From NCBI GenBank assembly GCA_009841045.1, contig VXMO01000029.1, positions 12,766 through 76,765 on the forward strand: a stretch of DNA of 64,000 bases, read 5' to 3'. The notes under the pieces are model-generated. The model was not told the origin of the DNA. It made no database searches and saw only the letters and a program-made list of their open reading frames with translations. Made by a program: the position numbers and the translations under genes. Shown here piece after piece: positions 1-7,659 of the stretch. Numbering within the stretch: position 1 is the stretch's first letter; every line of letters starts with the position of its first letter. The DNA is from Dehalococcoidia bacterium. Its GTDB lineage: Bacteria > Chloroflexota > Dehalococcoidia > UBA6926.

Positions 1-112
1 CCCCCCCCCCACACCCCCCCCCTCCCCCGCGCCGCCCCCCCCCTTTGTTAAACCCCCCCCGCCCCCCCCCCCCCCGCCCCCCCCCCCCCCCCCCCCGCGC
101 CCCGGGTCTCGT
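1..112. other. Poly-C low-complexity window edge
   Basis: Almost uninterrupted C with scattered A, T and G, unlike anything else in the window. It looks like a low-quality contig or read end rather than biology. Positions 113-273 hold ordinary sequence in which I see no gene or clear signal. Confidence 0.75.
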
Positions 113-273
113 CGTGCGCCTCCCTGATCCGCCGTCTATCGAGAATGGTTGAGTGACCTCCGGTAGATGTTCGTGGGTACCTACAGAGATGATAGCGGAC
201 GGGGGTGGGGTGGCATCCAGAACGTCCCCTGTTGACTACAATTGAGCACAGGAACTAGAGACGGGAGCGCGGG

Positions 274-477
274 ATGCCACTCAATCGCATCGTAAGAACC
301 TACGGGCGGCGTGCTGAGCGCAAGGCGCTGGAATCAGCCGCTCGAAGTAAGTCGCGCCAACAATTCAAAAGGGAGGCGTTGGATGACGTCTGCCCATCGT
401 CAACAACAGACGACGAGTTGTATCCGCGGCAAGGTGAACGCAGTGAGGCCGCTAGCAAGGGAGTAGCGGCAAGCTAG
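274..477 (+). CDS. Doubtful small basic protein (67 aa)
   Basis: Open frame for a short, highly charged peptide (many Arg, Lys, Glu) with no recognised domain. A GGGAGCG sequence sits at a plausible ribosome-binding distance before the ATG. It runs toward, and overlaps by 4 nt, the leftward membrane-protein gene that ends at 474. No membrane segment or signal peptide is visible. It may be a chance frame, and no function can be assigned. Confidence 0.25.
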   Translation: MPLNRIVRTYGRRAERKALESAARSKSRQQFKREALDDVCPSSTTDDELYPRQGERSEAASKGVAAS

Positions 478-839
478 CTGGTTACAGCGGACACGATAGT
501 CAAGAACACGAACAACAGAATTGCACCCCCGACTACGGCGGCGATTATGCCTTTGGCAAGGTCTGTGCCCTTTTCTACCCGCGTGTTGCCGAATTCGTCG
601 GTACGCACGATGTAGCGTTTCTCGCCGCCGGTCAGAGCAAGGAATATCCAGACAATCCACCACCAGCCGCAGGTGAAGATTCCTACGAAGAAATGGAGCA
701 GATGGTTGACTCTGTTGCCACTTACCAAGATGGCCTGGTAGTCAGCATCTGATTCTACTCTTGCCCCCTGCATGACTTCCCGGGCGACCGCGTCTGCCTG
801 TCTCTGGCGTCTTCCCTCATGTCCGGTTGGGCTACTCAT
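474..839 (-). CDS. Small two-TM membrane protein, hypothetical
   Basis: A 121-residue protein of unknown function. After a polar N-terminus of about 45 residues there is a hydrophobic stretch rich in Phe and Trp (around residues 48-70, HFFVGIFTCGWWWIVWIFLA). A short polar loop follows, containing a YIVRTDEFGN segment, and then a second membrane segment near the C-terminus (AAVVGGAILLFVFLTIV). The start is taken at the ATG at 839, with AAGGA upstream, rather than a TTG one codon earlier. It is the last of three leftward genes (1803 to 474) encoding membrane or secreted products, in DNA of roughly 50% GC, below the window's norm. Confidence 0.6.
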   Translation of the reverse strand: MSSPTGHEGRRQRQADAVAREVMQGARVESDADYQAILVSGNRVNHLLHFFVGIFTCGWWWIVWIFLALTGGEKRYIVRTDEFGNTRVEKGTDLAKGIIAAVVGGAILLFVFLTIVSAVTS

Positions 840-906
840 CAAATGTGTCCTTCCCTTCCTCAGGTGGTCTTTAATTCAGATCAATTCACTTAGAACAAAG
901 AACCCA

Positions 907-1359
907 TTAGGTTATTGGCTGGCACATTCTCAGCGACGTGACGCTCTCGAAATCAAAGGTGGCCATGTCTTCGACGGGGACATAGCAAACCGTAGTGATT
1001 TCGTCGTCAACGTCTAACGTTTCCAAGTAATCGCGATGACGTTCGGCGAACTGTGCAATGAGGCTCTGAAATGCAAAGGCATCCTGACCGACATCGAACT
1101 CCACGACAGGTTCGAAGTCATCGTCATCCCTTATTTCGAATACAGTGCCAGTTATTCGAACTCGCCTGCCCTCATACGTGTCTGTCGCGGTTTCTCCATC
1201 ACGCACGTAGTCCCTGTACAATTCATCAGCCGTCACTTCAATTGCTGGCTGTGCGAACTTCGAGGCCCAGCGTTCAATTTGGGTGTCGGTTGCAGTGCAA
1301 GCTACCCCAGCCGCTAACAGCAGAAGACAAGACATCCATATGAGATTTACCCGAGTCAT
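907..1359 (-). CDS. Lipoprotein with OB-fold (tRNA_anti-like) domain
   Basis: A 150-residue probable lipoprotein. The N-terminus has a hydrophobic signal ending in a lipobox-like LLLAAGVAC, with Cys21 the predicted lipidation site. The rest resembles the tRNA_anti-like OB-fold family of exported proteins: an ADELYRDYVRDG segment, then YEGRRVRITGTV as the first OB strands, and a C-terminal cysteine. Such proteins usually have no known ligand. An AAAGGA sequence lies at good distance from the ATG. It is the middle gene of the leftward trio, 15 nt after the Pro/Thr-rich lipoprotein. The domain call is from pattern recognition, not a search. Confidence 0.6.
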   Translation of the reverse strand: MTRVNLIWMSCLLLLAAGVACTATDTQIERWASKFAQPAIEVTADELYRDYVRDGETATDTYEGRRVRITGTVFEIRDDDDFEPVVEFDVGQDAFAFQSLIAQFAERHRDYLETLDVDDEITTVCYVPVEDMATFDFESVTSLRMCQPIT

Positions 1360-1374
1360 TTATTATTCCTTTCT

Positions 1375-1803
1375 CTATTCACCAAACTGTTCACGCAGAC
1401 ACCGCAACAACTCTTCATCCGTAAGCATTTCTTCTACCTCGTACTCCGCCGTAAGGAGATCGTCACAGCGCTCAGCGTCGTCAACCTGAGGCGCTGCTGT
1501 AGCGGTTGGTGTCGGAGTAGGTAGAGGTGTGGCTGTCGGTGGGGGAGTTGAAGTCGGCACTGGGGTGGGAGTTGGCATCGGCGTAGCGGTTGCCGTTGGT
1601 GAAGGAGTTGCGGTTGGGGTTGATGTTGGTATGGGAGTCGCAGTAGGTGTAGCTGTCGCAGTTGGCTCGGGCGTCGCCGTAGGTTGCTCAATCACAGTGG
1701 TTGGTGCCGGTTGGACCTGCTCTTCTGATTCACAGCCCAAAACGGCAAGCGTAAACACGCTGGCTAAGACAGCCAGCACTAGAAGTGGGAATCGTCTCCT
1801 CAT
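1375..1803 (-). CDS. Pro/Thr/Ala-repeat lipoprotein
   Basis: A 142-residue predicted lipoprotein. Residues 1-25 form a signal peptide ending in the lipobox LAVLGC. Residues ~33-115 are a low-complexity tract of alternating Thr, Pro and Ala (repeats such as PTATPTPTA), a typical cell-surface spacer in Chloroflexota lipoproteins. The last ~30 residues are acidic (DDLLTAEYEVEEMLTDEELL) and may be the functional tip. The start at 1803 is preferred over an ATG seven codons upstream because a GGGGGG purine run lies just before it. First gene of the leftward trio; the structured element at 1842-1954 lies directly upstream. Function unknown. Confidence 0.65.
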   Translation of the reverse strand: MRRRFPLLVLAVLASVFTLAVLGCESEEQVQPAPTTVIEQPTATPEPTATATPTATPIPTSTPTATPSPTATATPMPTPTPVPTSTPPPTATPLPTPTPTATAAPQVDDAERCDDLLTAEYEVEEMLTDEELLRCLREQFGE

Positions 1804-1841
1804 TTGAATGCCCCCCTGCAGCATGGTGACCGGGACTTCTT

Positions 1842-1954
1842 GCTACAGCAGCCGACGATCTGCACAAACCTGCAAGGGGACAGGGAATCCCTGCCGCCAT
1901 GCAAAAGCGGCTTGTGCAGTCGGTTTTAAGCAGAAAAACCGCCGCTGCTGTAGC
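1842..1954. ncRNA. Candidate structured RNA or foldback element
   Basis: Nested perfect helices in 113 nt. An outer 11-bp stem pairs GCTACAGCAGC (1842-1852) with 1944-1954. Inside it, an 8-bp stem pairs CTGCACAA (1860-1867) with 1912-1919. That stem encloses two short hairpins (1881-1893 and 1894-1910). A 7-bp hairpin pairs CGGTTTT (1921-1927) with 1935-1941. On the minus strand it would be the 5' leader of the lipoprotein gene starting at 1803; on the plus strand it could be a free RNA. No target-site duplication is evident at the ends, so a MITE is possible but unsupported. I recognise no known RNA family. Confidence 0.45.
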
Positions 1955-2038
1955 CCGTTCATTCTGCAAGCGCAGGGAGAGGGTGTCAACGCGCATCGCG
2001 TCACTGCGTCGAACGGGTGTGTCAGAATAGGAGGGCGG

Positions 2039-2144
2039 CCCTTCGACAGGCTCAGGGCGAGCGGAGAGTGGGGGGGCCGCCCTATGGGCGGCACTGGATT
2101 CCCGCCCCGTATCGGAGTACGGGGCATGCTTTCGCGGGAATGAC
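2039..2144 (+). repeat. Dispersed intergenic repeat, modules A and B (long form)
   Basis: Module A (2039-2064) begins CCCTTCGACAGGCTCAGGG. Module B, long form (about 2091-2144), starts GGATTCCCG, contains an inner palindrome with CCCCGTA and TACGGGG, and ends CGCGGGAATGACGG. Related copies recur in other intergenic gaps of this window. Together with the structured element they fill the 386-nt gap between 1803 and 2190. Confidence 0.8.
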
Positions 2145-2189
2145 GGAGGGTAGCGAGGAGGAGGCCCCTCTTCGCGGGGGATTCGGTGA

Positions 2190-4571
2190 GTGGCGCGGGA
2201 GGGAGTGACGCTGGATACGCAGGGGTTTCTTAATGATATGCGCTCGCGTGTGGGGTACGCGGGGCAGATCGTGCATGTGGAGTCGATGCCGCATAGCTCT
2301 GCGGCGTATGGTCGGCTCAGCGCTTCCCTGAATCCGCTGCTGCAACACGCCCTGCAGTTACGGGAAATCGACCGTTTCTACACGCACCAGGCGCAGGCCA
2401 TCGACGCGCTCCTGGCAGGCGAGAACGTTGTCGTCGCGACGGGGACGGCATCCGGCAAGAGCCTGTGCTACAACGTCCCCGTCCTGAACGTCTGCGCGGA
2501 TTCATCTCGCACGGGCGCGACGGCGCTCTATCTCTTCCCCGCCAAGGCGCTGGCGCAGGACCAGCTCCGCGCCCTGAACGAACTCACCGCGCCCCTGCCC
2601 GCGCGGCCAACCGCCGCGACGTACGACGGCGACACTCCGCAGCATGAGCGCGCCGCCGTCCGCAAGAACGTTCGACTGCTGCTCACGAATCCGGAGATGC
2701 TGCACGTCGGCATCCTGCCGAACCACAGGCTGTGGTCGCGGTTCCTGCGTCGCCTGAAGTTCGTCGTCATTGACGAGGGGCACATGTACCGCGGCGTGTT
2801 CGGCTCGCACATCGCGATGCTGATCCGGCGGCTGCGGCGTATCTGCCGCCGGTACGGGGCGAATCCGCAGTTCATCGTCACGTCCGCCACGCTCGGCAAT
2901 CCGAAGGAGCACGCGGAGGGAATCACCGGCCTGCCGATGACGGCCATCACGGACGACGGCGCGCCGAGTGCAGGGCGGGAGTTCGCGTTGTGGAACCCAC
3001 CGATCATCGACGATGCCAAGTCGGCGCGGCGCAGCGTTTTGGTGGAGGGGGCGGAGCTGTTCTCGTGGCTCGTGGCGACGGGGACACGGACGCTGTCGTT
3101 CGTGCGGACGCGGCAAGCGGCGGAGTTGATGTATCGAATCTCTGAGGAGAATCTGCAACGGTACGAGACATCGAACGCGCGGGTGAGTTCCTATCGGGCC
3201 GGCTACGTGCCGGAGGAGCGCCGAGAGATCGAGGCCGCGCTGTCCACCGGCGAGTTGACGGGTGTGGTGACAACGAACGCGCTGGAGCTGGGCATCGACA
3301 TCGGCCACCTGGACGCGACGGTGCTGAACGGCTACCCCGGCTCACTTGCGTCCACGTTCCAACAGGCGGGGCGGTCCGGGCGGCGGGGCGAGCGCGGCCT
3401 GTCCATCATGGTCGTGTATGACAACCCGCTTGAGCAGTACCTGGCGCGGCATCCGGATATTCTGTTCCGTCGGGGAATGGAACATGCACGAATATCCACG
3501 ACAAATCCGCGCATCCTTGACCCACACCTGGTGTGCGCAGCGGTGGAGGCACCCTTCGGCGAGATACCGGGCGATATCGAACTGTTCGGCGGCGATGAGG
3601 TGGTGACTGAAGCGCTGGATCGGCTTTCGCACGACAGTTACCTGATTGGGCGGGATCGGCGCGGCACTGAGCAGTGGTACCCCCACCCCAAAGCGGGCGC
3701 GCATCCGGCAAGCGACGTTTCGCTGCGCTCAACGTCCGGCGACAACTATGTGCTCGTTGAGGAGACGACAGGCGTAGTGCTGGAGACCATCGCGGAGGAG
3801 CATGCCTTTGCCTACGCGCACGAGGGGGCTGTGTACCTGCATCGAGGCGACCAGTACATGGTCAGCGACCTGAATCTGACCACAAAGAACGTCATGCTGC
3901 AGCGCACCAACGTGGAGTACCACACGACCTCAATGGCGGACACGGACATGACCGTGCTAACCACAGAGAATGAGAAGCAAGAGGGGCCGGTGAAGGCATC
4001 CGTCGGGCAGGTCGAGGTGGAGCGGACGGTTTACAGGTACAGCAAGCGCAGGCATGACCGGGATGACGTAGTCTCGTACGGCGACGTGGACCTGCCATCT
4101 CGTAACTTCAAGACAGTGGGCCTGTGGTGGACGGTGCCAGAGGAGATGACGGACGCCCTGCGAAAGTATGCTCCTAAATCTGCGAACGAAAAGGAGGCTG
4201 AAGCTCTTGCCGATGCGTTCGTGGCCAGCGCGCTCCACGCCTGCGAGCACGCCTGCATCAGCCTCTTGCCGCTATTCGCGCTGTGTGATCGCAATGACAT
4301 CGGCGGGCTTTCGACGCCCTACCACCCGGACACGAAAGAGGCGACGATCTTCATTTATGACGGCATCCCGGGCGGCGTCGGCATCGCGGAGCGGGGCTAC
4401 GACGTGCTGCGCGAGTTGTGGCAAGAGACTCTGACGATGTTGAACGAGTGCCCCTGCGAGAACGGCTGCCCCTCATGCGTGCAGTCGCCGAAGTGCGGCA
4501 ATAACAATGAGATGCTGGACAAGGGCGGGGCGCGGCTGCTGCTGGAGATGTTGGTGGGGGAGACGCAATAG
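2190..4571 (+). CDS. DEAD/DEAH-box helicase with DUF1998-type zinc domain (MrfA-like)
   Basis: A 793-residue superfamily 2 DNA helicase resembling Bacillus MrfA/YprA, which removes mitomycin-type DNA lesions independently of UvrABC. Walker A (TGTASGKS) is near residues 84-91, the DEGH Walker B near 196, SAT near 231, and motif VI (QQAGRSGRRG) near 391-400. The C-terminus carries a four-cysteine cluster, CPCENGCPSCVQSPKC, around residues 753-770, the zinc-binding signature of the family. The GTG at 2190 has GGGGG upstream; a GTG at 2205 is possible but would sit right against its purine tract. It is followed after 41 nt by hicBA. Length fits the family. Confidence 0.85.
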   Translation: MAREGVTLDTQGFLNDMRSRVGYAGQIVHVESMPHSSAAYGRLSASLNPLLQHALQLREIDRFYTHQAQAIDALLAGENVVVATGTASGKSLCYNVPVLNVCADSSRTGATALYLFPAKALAQDQLRALNELTAPLPARPTAATYDGDTPQHERAAVRKNVRLLLTNPEMLHVGILPNHRLWSRFLRRLKFVVIDEGHMYRGVFGSHIAMLIRRLRRICRRYGANPQFIVTSATLGNPKEHAEGITGLPMTAITDDGAPSAGREFALWNPPIIDDAKSARRSVLVEGAELFSWLVATGTRTLSFVRTRQAAELMYRISEENLQRYETSNARVSSYRAGYVPEERREIEAALSTGELTGVVTTNALELGIDIGHLDATVLNGYPGSLASTFQQAGRSGRRGERGLSIMVVYDNPLEQYLARHPDILFRRGMEHARISTTNPRILDPHLVCAAVEAPFGEIPGDIELFGGDEVVTEALDRLSHDSYLIGRDRRGTEQWYPHPKAGAHPASDVSLRSTSGDNYVLVEETTGVVLETIAEEHAFAYAHEGAVYLHRGDQYMVSDLNLTTKNVMLQRTNVEYHTTSMADTDMTVLTTENEKQEGPVKASVGQVEVERTVYRYSKRRHDRDDVVSYGDVDLPSRNFKTVGLWWTVPEEMTDALRKYAPKSANEKEAEALADAFVASALHACEHACISLLPLFALCDRNDIGGLSTPYHPDTKEATIFIYDGIPGGVGIAERGYDVLRELWQETLTMLNECPCENGCPSCVQSPKCGNNNEMLDKGGARLLLEMLVGETQ

Positions 4572-4612
4572 CTCCCAACGGGGCGTAGAATGGTGTCCGT
4601 GTGAGGTGACGC

Positions 4613-4858
4613 GTGGAACTGTATCAGCTGGATTACGTTCTCCATGAGCCCTCTGAAGAACAGGGCGGCCTCTACATGGCCGAGATTCCGGAACTTCCCG
4701 GCTGCCGCGCGTGGGCGGAAACCGCCAAAGAGACCCTCGCCGAACTGAGCGTTGTTGCTGAGCAGTTCATCCTCTCGTACAAGGATCGCGGCAAACCCCT
4801 GCCCGCATCGATAGCCCGGCTCCAGGCCGGTCAGGGCAGGATATCCGTTGCCGTATGA
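4613..4858 (+). CDS. hicB: HicB-family antitoxin
   Basis: An 81-residue HicB-like protein that would neutralise the HicA RNase encoded next to it and probably autoregulate the pair. The partial RNase-H-like fold is recognisable from YMAEIPELPGCRAWAET, the usual E-x-P-x-L-P-G-C core, at residues ~21-38. No separate C-terminal DNA-binding domain is visible, so this is the short form. The start is a GTG with GAGGTGA at good spacing. Its stop overlaps the hicA start (ATGA). Gene order is antitoxin first, the reverse of the classical hicAB order but known in other genomes. Confidence 0.85.
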   Translation: MELYQLDYVLHEPSEEQGGLYMAEIPELPGCRAWAETAKETLAELSVVAEQFILSYKDRGKPLPASIARLQAGQGRISVAV

Positions 4859-5064
4859 CCTATCGGGAACTTACACGAAAACTCCGACGGCTGGGATGCG
4901 AATTCGATCGGCAGGCAGGCGGTTCACACGAAATCTGGATAAACCCGGCCAACAATCGCGAAACCACCGTTCCCAGACATGCCAATCGGGACCTGGCCAC
5001 GGGAACCATCCATGCAATTCGCAGAGATTTAGGCCTCACCAGAGAGGAATTCGAACGGGCCTAA
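4855..5064 (+). CDS. hicA: HicA-family mRNA interferase toxin
   Basis: A 69-residue HicA-type toxin with the dsRBD-like fold, a ribosome-independent mRNA interferase in characterised members. It starts with the family pattern TYRELTRKLRRLGCEF, followed by GGSHEIWINP, which contains the catalytic histidine near residue 25, and the typical LATGTIHAIRRDLGL C-terminal helix region. Translationally coupled to hicB by a 4-nt overlap. All recognisable key residues are present, so it looks intact. Confidence 0.88.
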   Translation: MTYRELTRKLRRLGCEFDRQAGGSHEIWINPANNRETTVPRHANRDLATGTIHAIRRDLGLTREEFERA

Positions 5065-5069
5065 GCCGC

Positions 5070-5098
5070 CGGACTCCCGCTTGCGCGGGAATGGCGGG
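5070..5098 (+). repeat. Dispersed repeat module B (short form)
   Basis: A palindromic CTCCCGC/GCGGGAA hairpin immediately after hicA, matching the module B copies at 24450, 26810 and elsewhere, with two or three substitutions. It could act as a transcript end for hicBA. Confidence 0.7.
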
Positions 5099-5116
5099 GT
5101 GATAAGGAGGTAGGCC

Positions 5117-5779
5117 ATTCGCACTCGCAGTGTCACGATTGAATCGACCGCCGGGATTGTGCTTGAGGGGCAGCTTGATCTGCCGGATGAAGGGGCGGCG
5201 ACACCCTCGGCAGGTGCGGTCATCTGTCATCCGCATCCGCAGTACGGCGGGGAGATGACGAACAACGTGGTTATGGCCGTTTCGTCGTCCGTCGTGGCGT
5301 ATGGACTCGCGGCGCTGCGTTTCAATTTCCGCGGCGCGGGGCGCAGCGGTGGGTCGTATGACAACGGCATCGGCGAGCAGGACGACGCGCTGGCAGCATT
5401 GACTGCTCTGGCCACAGGCTCCGTATCGGACGAATTGCCTAATGAGATGCGCGTCGCGTTGGCGGGGTATTCGTTCGGGGGCGGTGTGGCGCTGGGAGCG
5501 GCGGGGCGTGCGGAGAACCTGGCCGCGCTGGCGTTGATCTCACCGGCGATGGGCGAGGGAACTCCGGAGGCTTATGCGGCGCTGACGATGCCCAAGCTCA
5601 TCGCGACAGGCGAGGCGGACAATTTCGCGACGGTGGAGCGCGTACGGGGTCTGGCAGGGATGCTGCCGGGCGCGACGGAGATCTACATCGCGCCGCAGAC
5701 GGACCATTTCTGGTGGGGCGAGGAGATGAACCTGGGCCGGCGCGTGGGCGAGTTTCTGAGTTCTGCGTTGGGGCGGTGA
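5117..5779 (+). CDS. Alpha/beta hydrolase, possible ATT start
   Basis: A small alpha/beta hydrolase of about 220 residues, of the dienelactone-hydrolase/acyl-carrier type. The GYSFGGG nucleophile elbow places the catalytic Ser mid-protein. HPHPQYGG near the N-terminus resembles the oxyanion region of this family, and the C-terminal TDHFWWG supplies the catalytic His. The nearest in-frame conventional start is a GTG at 5159, but it would remove the first ~14 residues (RTRSVTIESTAG) that these proteins usually have. The codon at 5117 is ATT, six bases after a perfect TAAGGAGG ribosome-binding site at 5103-5110. Substrate unknown. Confidence 0.75.
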   Translation: MRTRSVTIESTAGIVLEGQLDLPDEGAATPSAGAVICHPHPQYGGEMTNNVVMAVSSSVVAYGLAALRFNFRGAGRSGGSYDNGIGEQDDALAALTALATGSVSDELPNEMRVALAGYSFGGGVALGAAGRAENLAALALISPAMGEGTPEAYAALTMPKLIATGEADNFATVERVRGLAGMLPGATEIYIAPQTDHFWWGEEMNLGRRVGEFLSSALGR

Positions 5780-5791
5780 GGGGATAACGAA

Positions 5792-5823
5792 AGCCCCCGC
5801 CCATCGTGTAATGGGCGGGGGCT
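5792..5823. terminator. Bidirectional terminator between convergent genes
   Basis: A perfect 13-bp stem, AGCCCCCGCCCAT (5792-5804) with 5811-5823, closed by a 6-nt loop. It lies between the convergent hydrolase and MaoC genes. Flanking bases are only mildly T-rich on either strand. Confidence 0.8.
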
Positions 5824-5856
5824 CCTTCTCTCAAGAGTTGTCAGGTGGTCGTTAGC

Positions 5857-6948
5857 CTAGCCCTTGCTTGGCAGGGTGGCGATGACGGGGCCGGGGCCGA
5901 CGGAGGTGTTGCCGTTCGTCGAGAGGACGGACTGCAACTCCAGCTCAATGAGGTTCTCGCCGTTCTCCTGCCACTTGCGCTTGACGGTGCCGCCCGTGAC
6001 GACGGTATCGCCGACGGTGCTGAACACGCGCATGCGGAATGAGCCGATCTGCTTGATCGTGCCGCCCAGCCCGATGAACTCGCGCGCAACGCGTTCCCAC
6101 ATGCCGTTGTGGAAGTAGTTCATGGCGTACATGTCCGCCGCGCCACCCTCTTGGGCCACGTGCGTGTTGTGATGGATGGCGTTGAAGTCGCGATTCGCGC
6201 CCGCGGCCATGACCATGCGCTGAACCGTGAGTGGATAGTGTACGGCGGGGACCTCATCTCCCTCGTTCACGTCCTCCCAATACCGCTGGAAATCCCAGTC
6301 GATGATCGGGTTGGCGCGGGGCTCGATGGCGCGGGCGGGCTTTTCGCCGCCGCCGCCAGCAGCAGCGGCAGCTGCCCCCGCGCCTGGATTCGGGACGTAG
6401 GTGTAGCTGACCATGATCTGGCGACCGACTGGTGTGCCGTCCTGGTTGTTCCACTTGTACTCGTATCGCAGGAATGCGCCGTCGCCGACCCGCGTCTTGC
6501 GCGGATTCACGTCGAGCAGAACCTGGGACACCTGGGAGACACGGTCGCCGATGTAGAGCGGCCTGAGCGTCTCAACTTCGAGATCCGTGACGAAGCCTGC
6601 GGTGCCGGGCGAGGGAACTTCCAGGGTCTTGCCCGCGCGGCCCGTGCCGGAGTTGCTGTAATGCGGATCATCCGTCGGCCAGATGCTGCCCATGCCCGGC
6701 TCCCACATGGAGGCGGTCTGGAAGACCTGGATCATATGGGCAGGGGCAAAAACGCCCTCGTAGCCGTACTTCTTCGCAACGGCCTCATCGAAGTGCAACG
6801 GGCAGTCGAACTCCAGGACCTCCATCTGTCGACGGATACCGCTCTGCTCAACGGCATCGATGCCAGTCTTGGGCTCGATCATGATGTCCTTGCCGAGGAG
6901 TTCGCGAGTTGGGCCCCACTCCAGTTCTGAGTCATTGTTTGACGTCAT
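5857..6948 (-). CDS. MaoC/FAS1-DH type double-hotdog dehydratase
   Basis: A 363-residue protein with two hotdog-like halves. The N-terminal half (~1-190) resembles the MaoC_dehydrat_N / FAS1_DH family. A Pro/Ala/Gly linker (~190-215) leads to a C-terminal MaoC-like half containing the hydratase-2 type active-site pattern NRDFNAIHHNTHVA (Asp and His). Such enzymes hydrate enoyl-CoA or mesaconyl-CoA-type substrates; the substrate cannot be told from sequence. The ATG at 6948 with GGAGAGG upstream is chosen over an upstream in-frame ATG. It is divergent from cobO, with an interrupted palindrome in between. Confidence 0.75.
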   Translation of the reverse strand: MTSNNDSELEWGPTRELLGKDIMIEPKTGIDAVEQSGIRRQMEVLEFDCPLHFDEAVAKKYGYEGVFAPAHMIQVFQTASMWEPGMGSIWPTDDPHYSNSGTGRAGKTLEVPSPGTAGFVTDLEVETLRPLYIGDRVSQVSQVLLDVNPRKTRVGDGAFLRYEYKWNNQDGTPVGRQIMVSYTYVPNPGAGAAAAAAGGGGEKPARAIEPRANPIIDWDFQRYWEDVNEGDEVPAVHYPLTVQRMVMAAGANRDFNAIHHNTHVAQEGGAADMYAMNYFHNGMWERVAREFIGLGGTIKQIGSFRMRVFSTVGDTVVTGGTVKRKWQENGENLIELELQSVLSTNGNTSVGPGPVIATLPSKG

Positions 6949-6967
6949 CGTCCTCTCCTTACCCCTT

Positions 6968-7008
6968 ATTTCCCGTGGCGTGAGACTAATCACGCCGGAC
7001 AGGGAAAT
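6968..7008. promoter_or_regulatory. Interrupted palindrome in divergent promoter region
   Basis: ATTTCCC (6968-6974) and GGCGTGA (6977-6983) are mirrored by TCACGCC (6990-6996) and GGGAAAT (7002-7008) around a 6-nt centre, giving 14 paired positions. It lies 20 nt upstream of the MaoC start, so it could be an operator or a leader hairpin of that gene. Confidence 0.55.
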
Positions 7009-7071
7009 AGTGGCGGATTGCGGGCATGGGCGCAAGCGGGGGTATGCTACATGCTGCTATGGGAGGTACGG

Positions 7072-7656
7072 ATGACTGGTAGTGAAGCCGAAACACGTGG
7101 TGGCGGTCGTGGGGCACGGCGGGGGAGTGCGGCCAATCGCAAGGGACTTGTCATCGTCAATACGGGCGACGGCAAAGGCAAGACGACGGCGGCGCTCGGC
7201 GTGCTGTTCCGCTCATGGGGACGCGGGATGAACGCGCAGGTATTCCAGTTCATCAAGCACACCGGCTCGCGTTTCGGGGAGAGTCGCGCTGCAGACAAGC
7301 TGGAGATTCCGTGGAGCGCGATGGGCGACGGTTTCACGTGGCTGAGCAAAGACATCGACGTTTCCGCGGACATGGCGCGGGCGCAGTGGGAGGAGGCGAG
7401 CAAGGCGATCCTCGCCGGCGAGCGAGAGCTAATCATTCTCGATGAGTTCACATACCCGCTCACATACGGCTGGGTTGACGTGGACGGCGTGATTGAGGTG
7501 CTCAAGCAGAGGCCGGAGATGATGCACGTCATCATCACGGGCCGGAATGCGCCGCAAGCACTGATTGACTACGCGGACCTCGTGACAGAGATGCGAGAGA
7601 TCAAGCACCCGTTCAATGAGCAGGGCATTCGGGCCCAACCCGGCATCGAGTTCTGA
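7072..7656 (+). CDS. cobO: Cob(I)yrinic acid a,c-diamide adenosyltransferase
   Basis: A 194-residue CobO/BtuR-type ATP:corrinoid adenosyltransferase, which adds the 5'-deoxyadenosyl group to Co(I) corrinoids. The P-loop NTGDGKGKTTAALG is at residues ~30-43. IILDEFTYPLTYGWVD (Walker B) and the VIITGRNAP segment near the C-terminus are both characteristic of the family. The ATG at 7072 is preceded by GGGAGG at 5-nt spacing; further upstream ATGs lack such a site. First gene of a tight rightward cluster cobO-cobT-cobS-cobU. No cobalamin riboswitch is recognisable in the short upstream gap. Confidence 0.92.
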   Translation: MTGSEAETRGGGRGARRGSAANRKGLVIVNTGDGKGKTTAALGVLFRSWGRGMNAQVFQFIKHTGSRFGESRAADKLEIPWSAMGDGFTWLSKDIDVSADMARAQWEEASKAILAGERELIILDEFTYPLTYGWVDVDGVIEVLKQRPEMMHVIITGRNAPQALIDYADLVTEMREIKHPFNEQGIRAQPGIEF

Positions 7657-7659
7657 GCA

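Noticed and set aside
1-112. Poly-C tract as a biological repeat
   Set aside because: Its purity and terminal position fit a sequencing or assembly artefact.
1529-1807. Gly/Val repeat protein on the plus strand
   Set aside because: It is the exact antisense of the Pro/Thr repeat lipoprotein and has no start context of its own.
6949-7071. Cobalamin riboswitch before cobO
   Set aside because: The gap is only 123 nt and shows none of the conserved B12-box sequence; its main structure is the palindrome reported separately.
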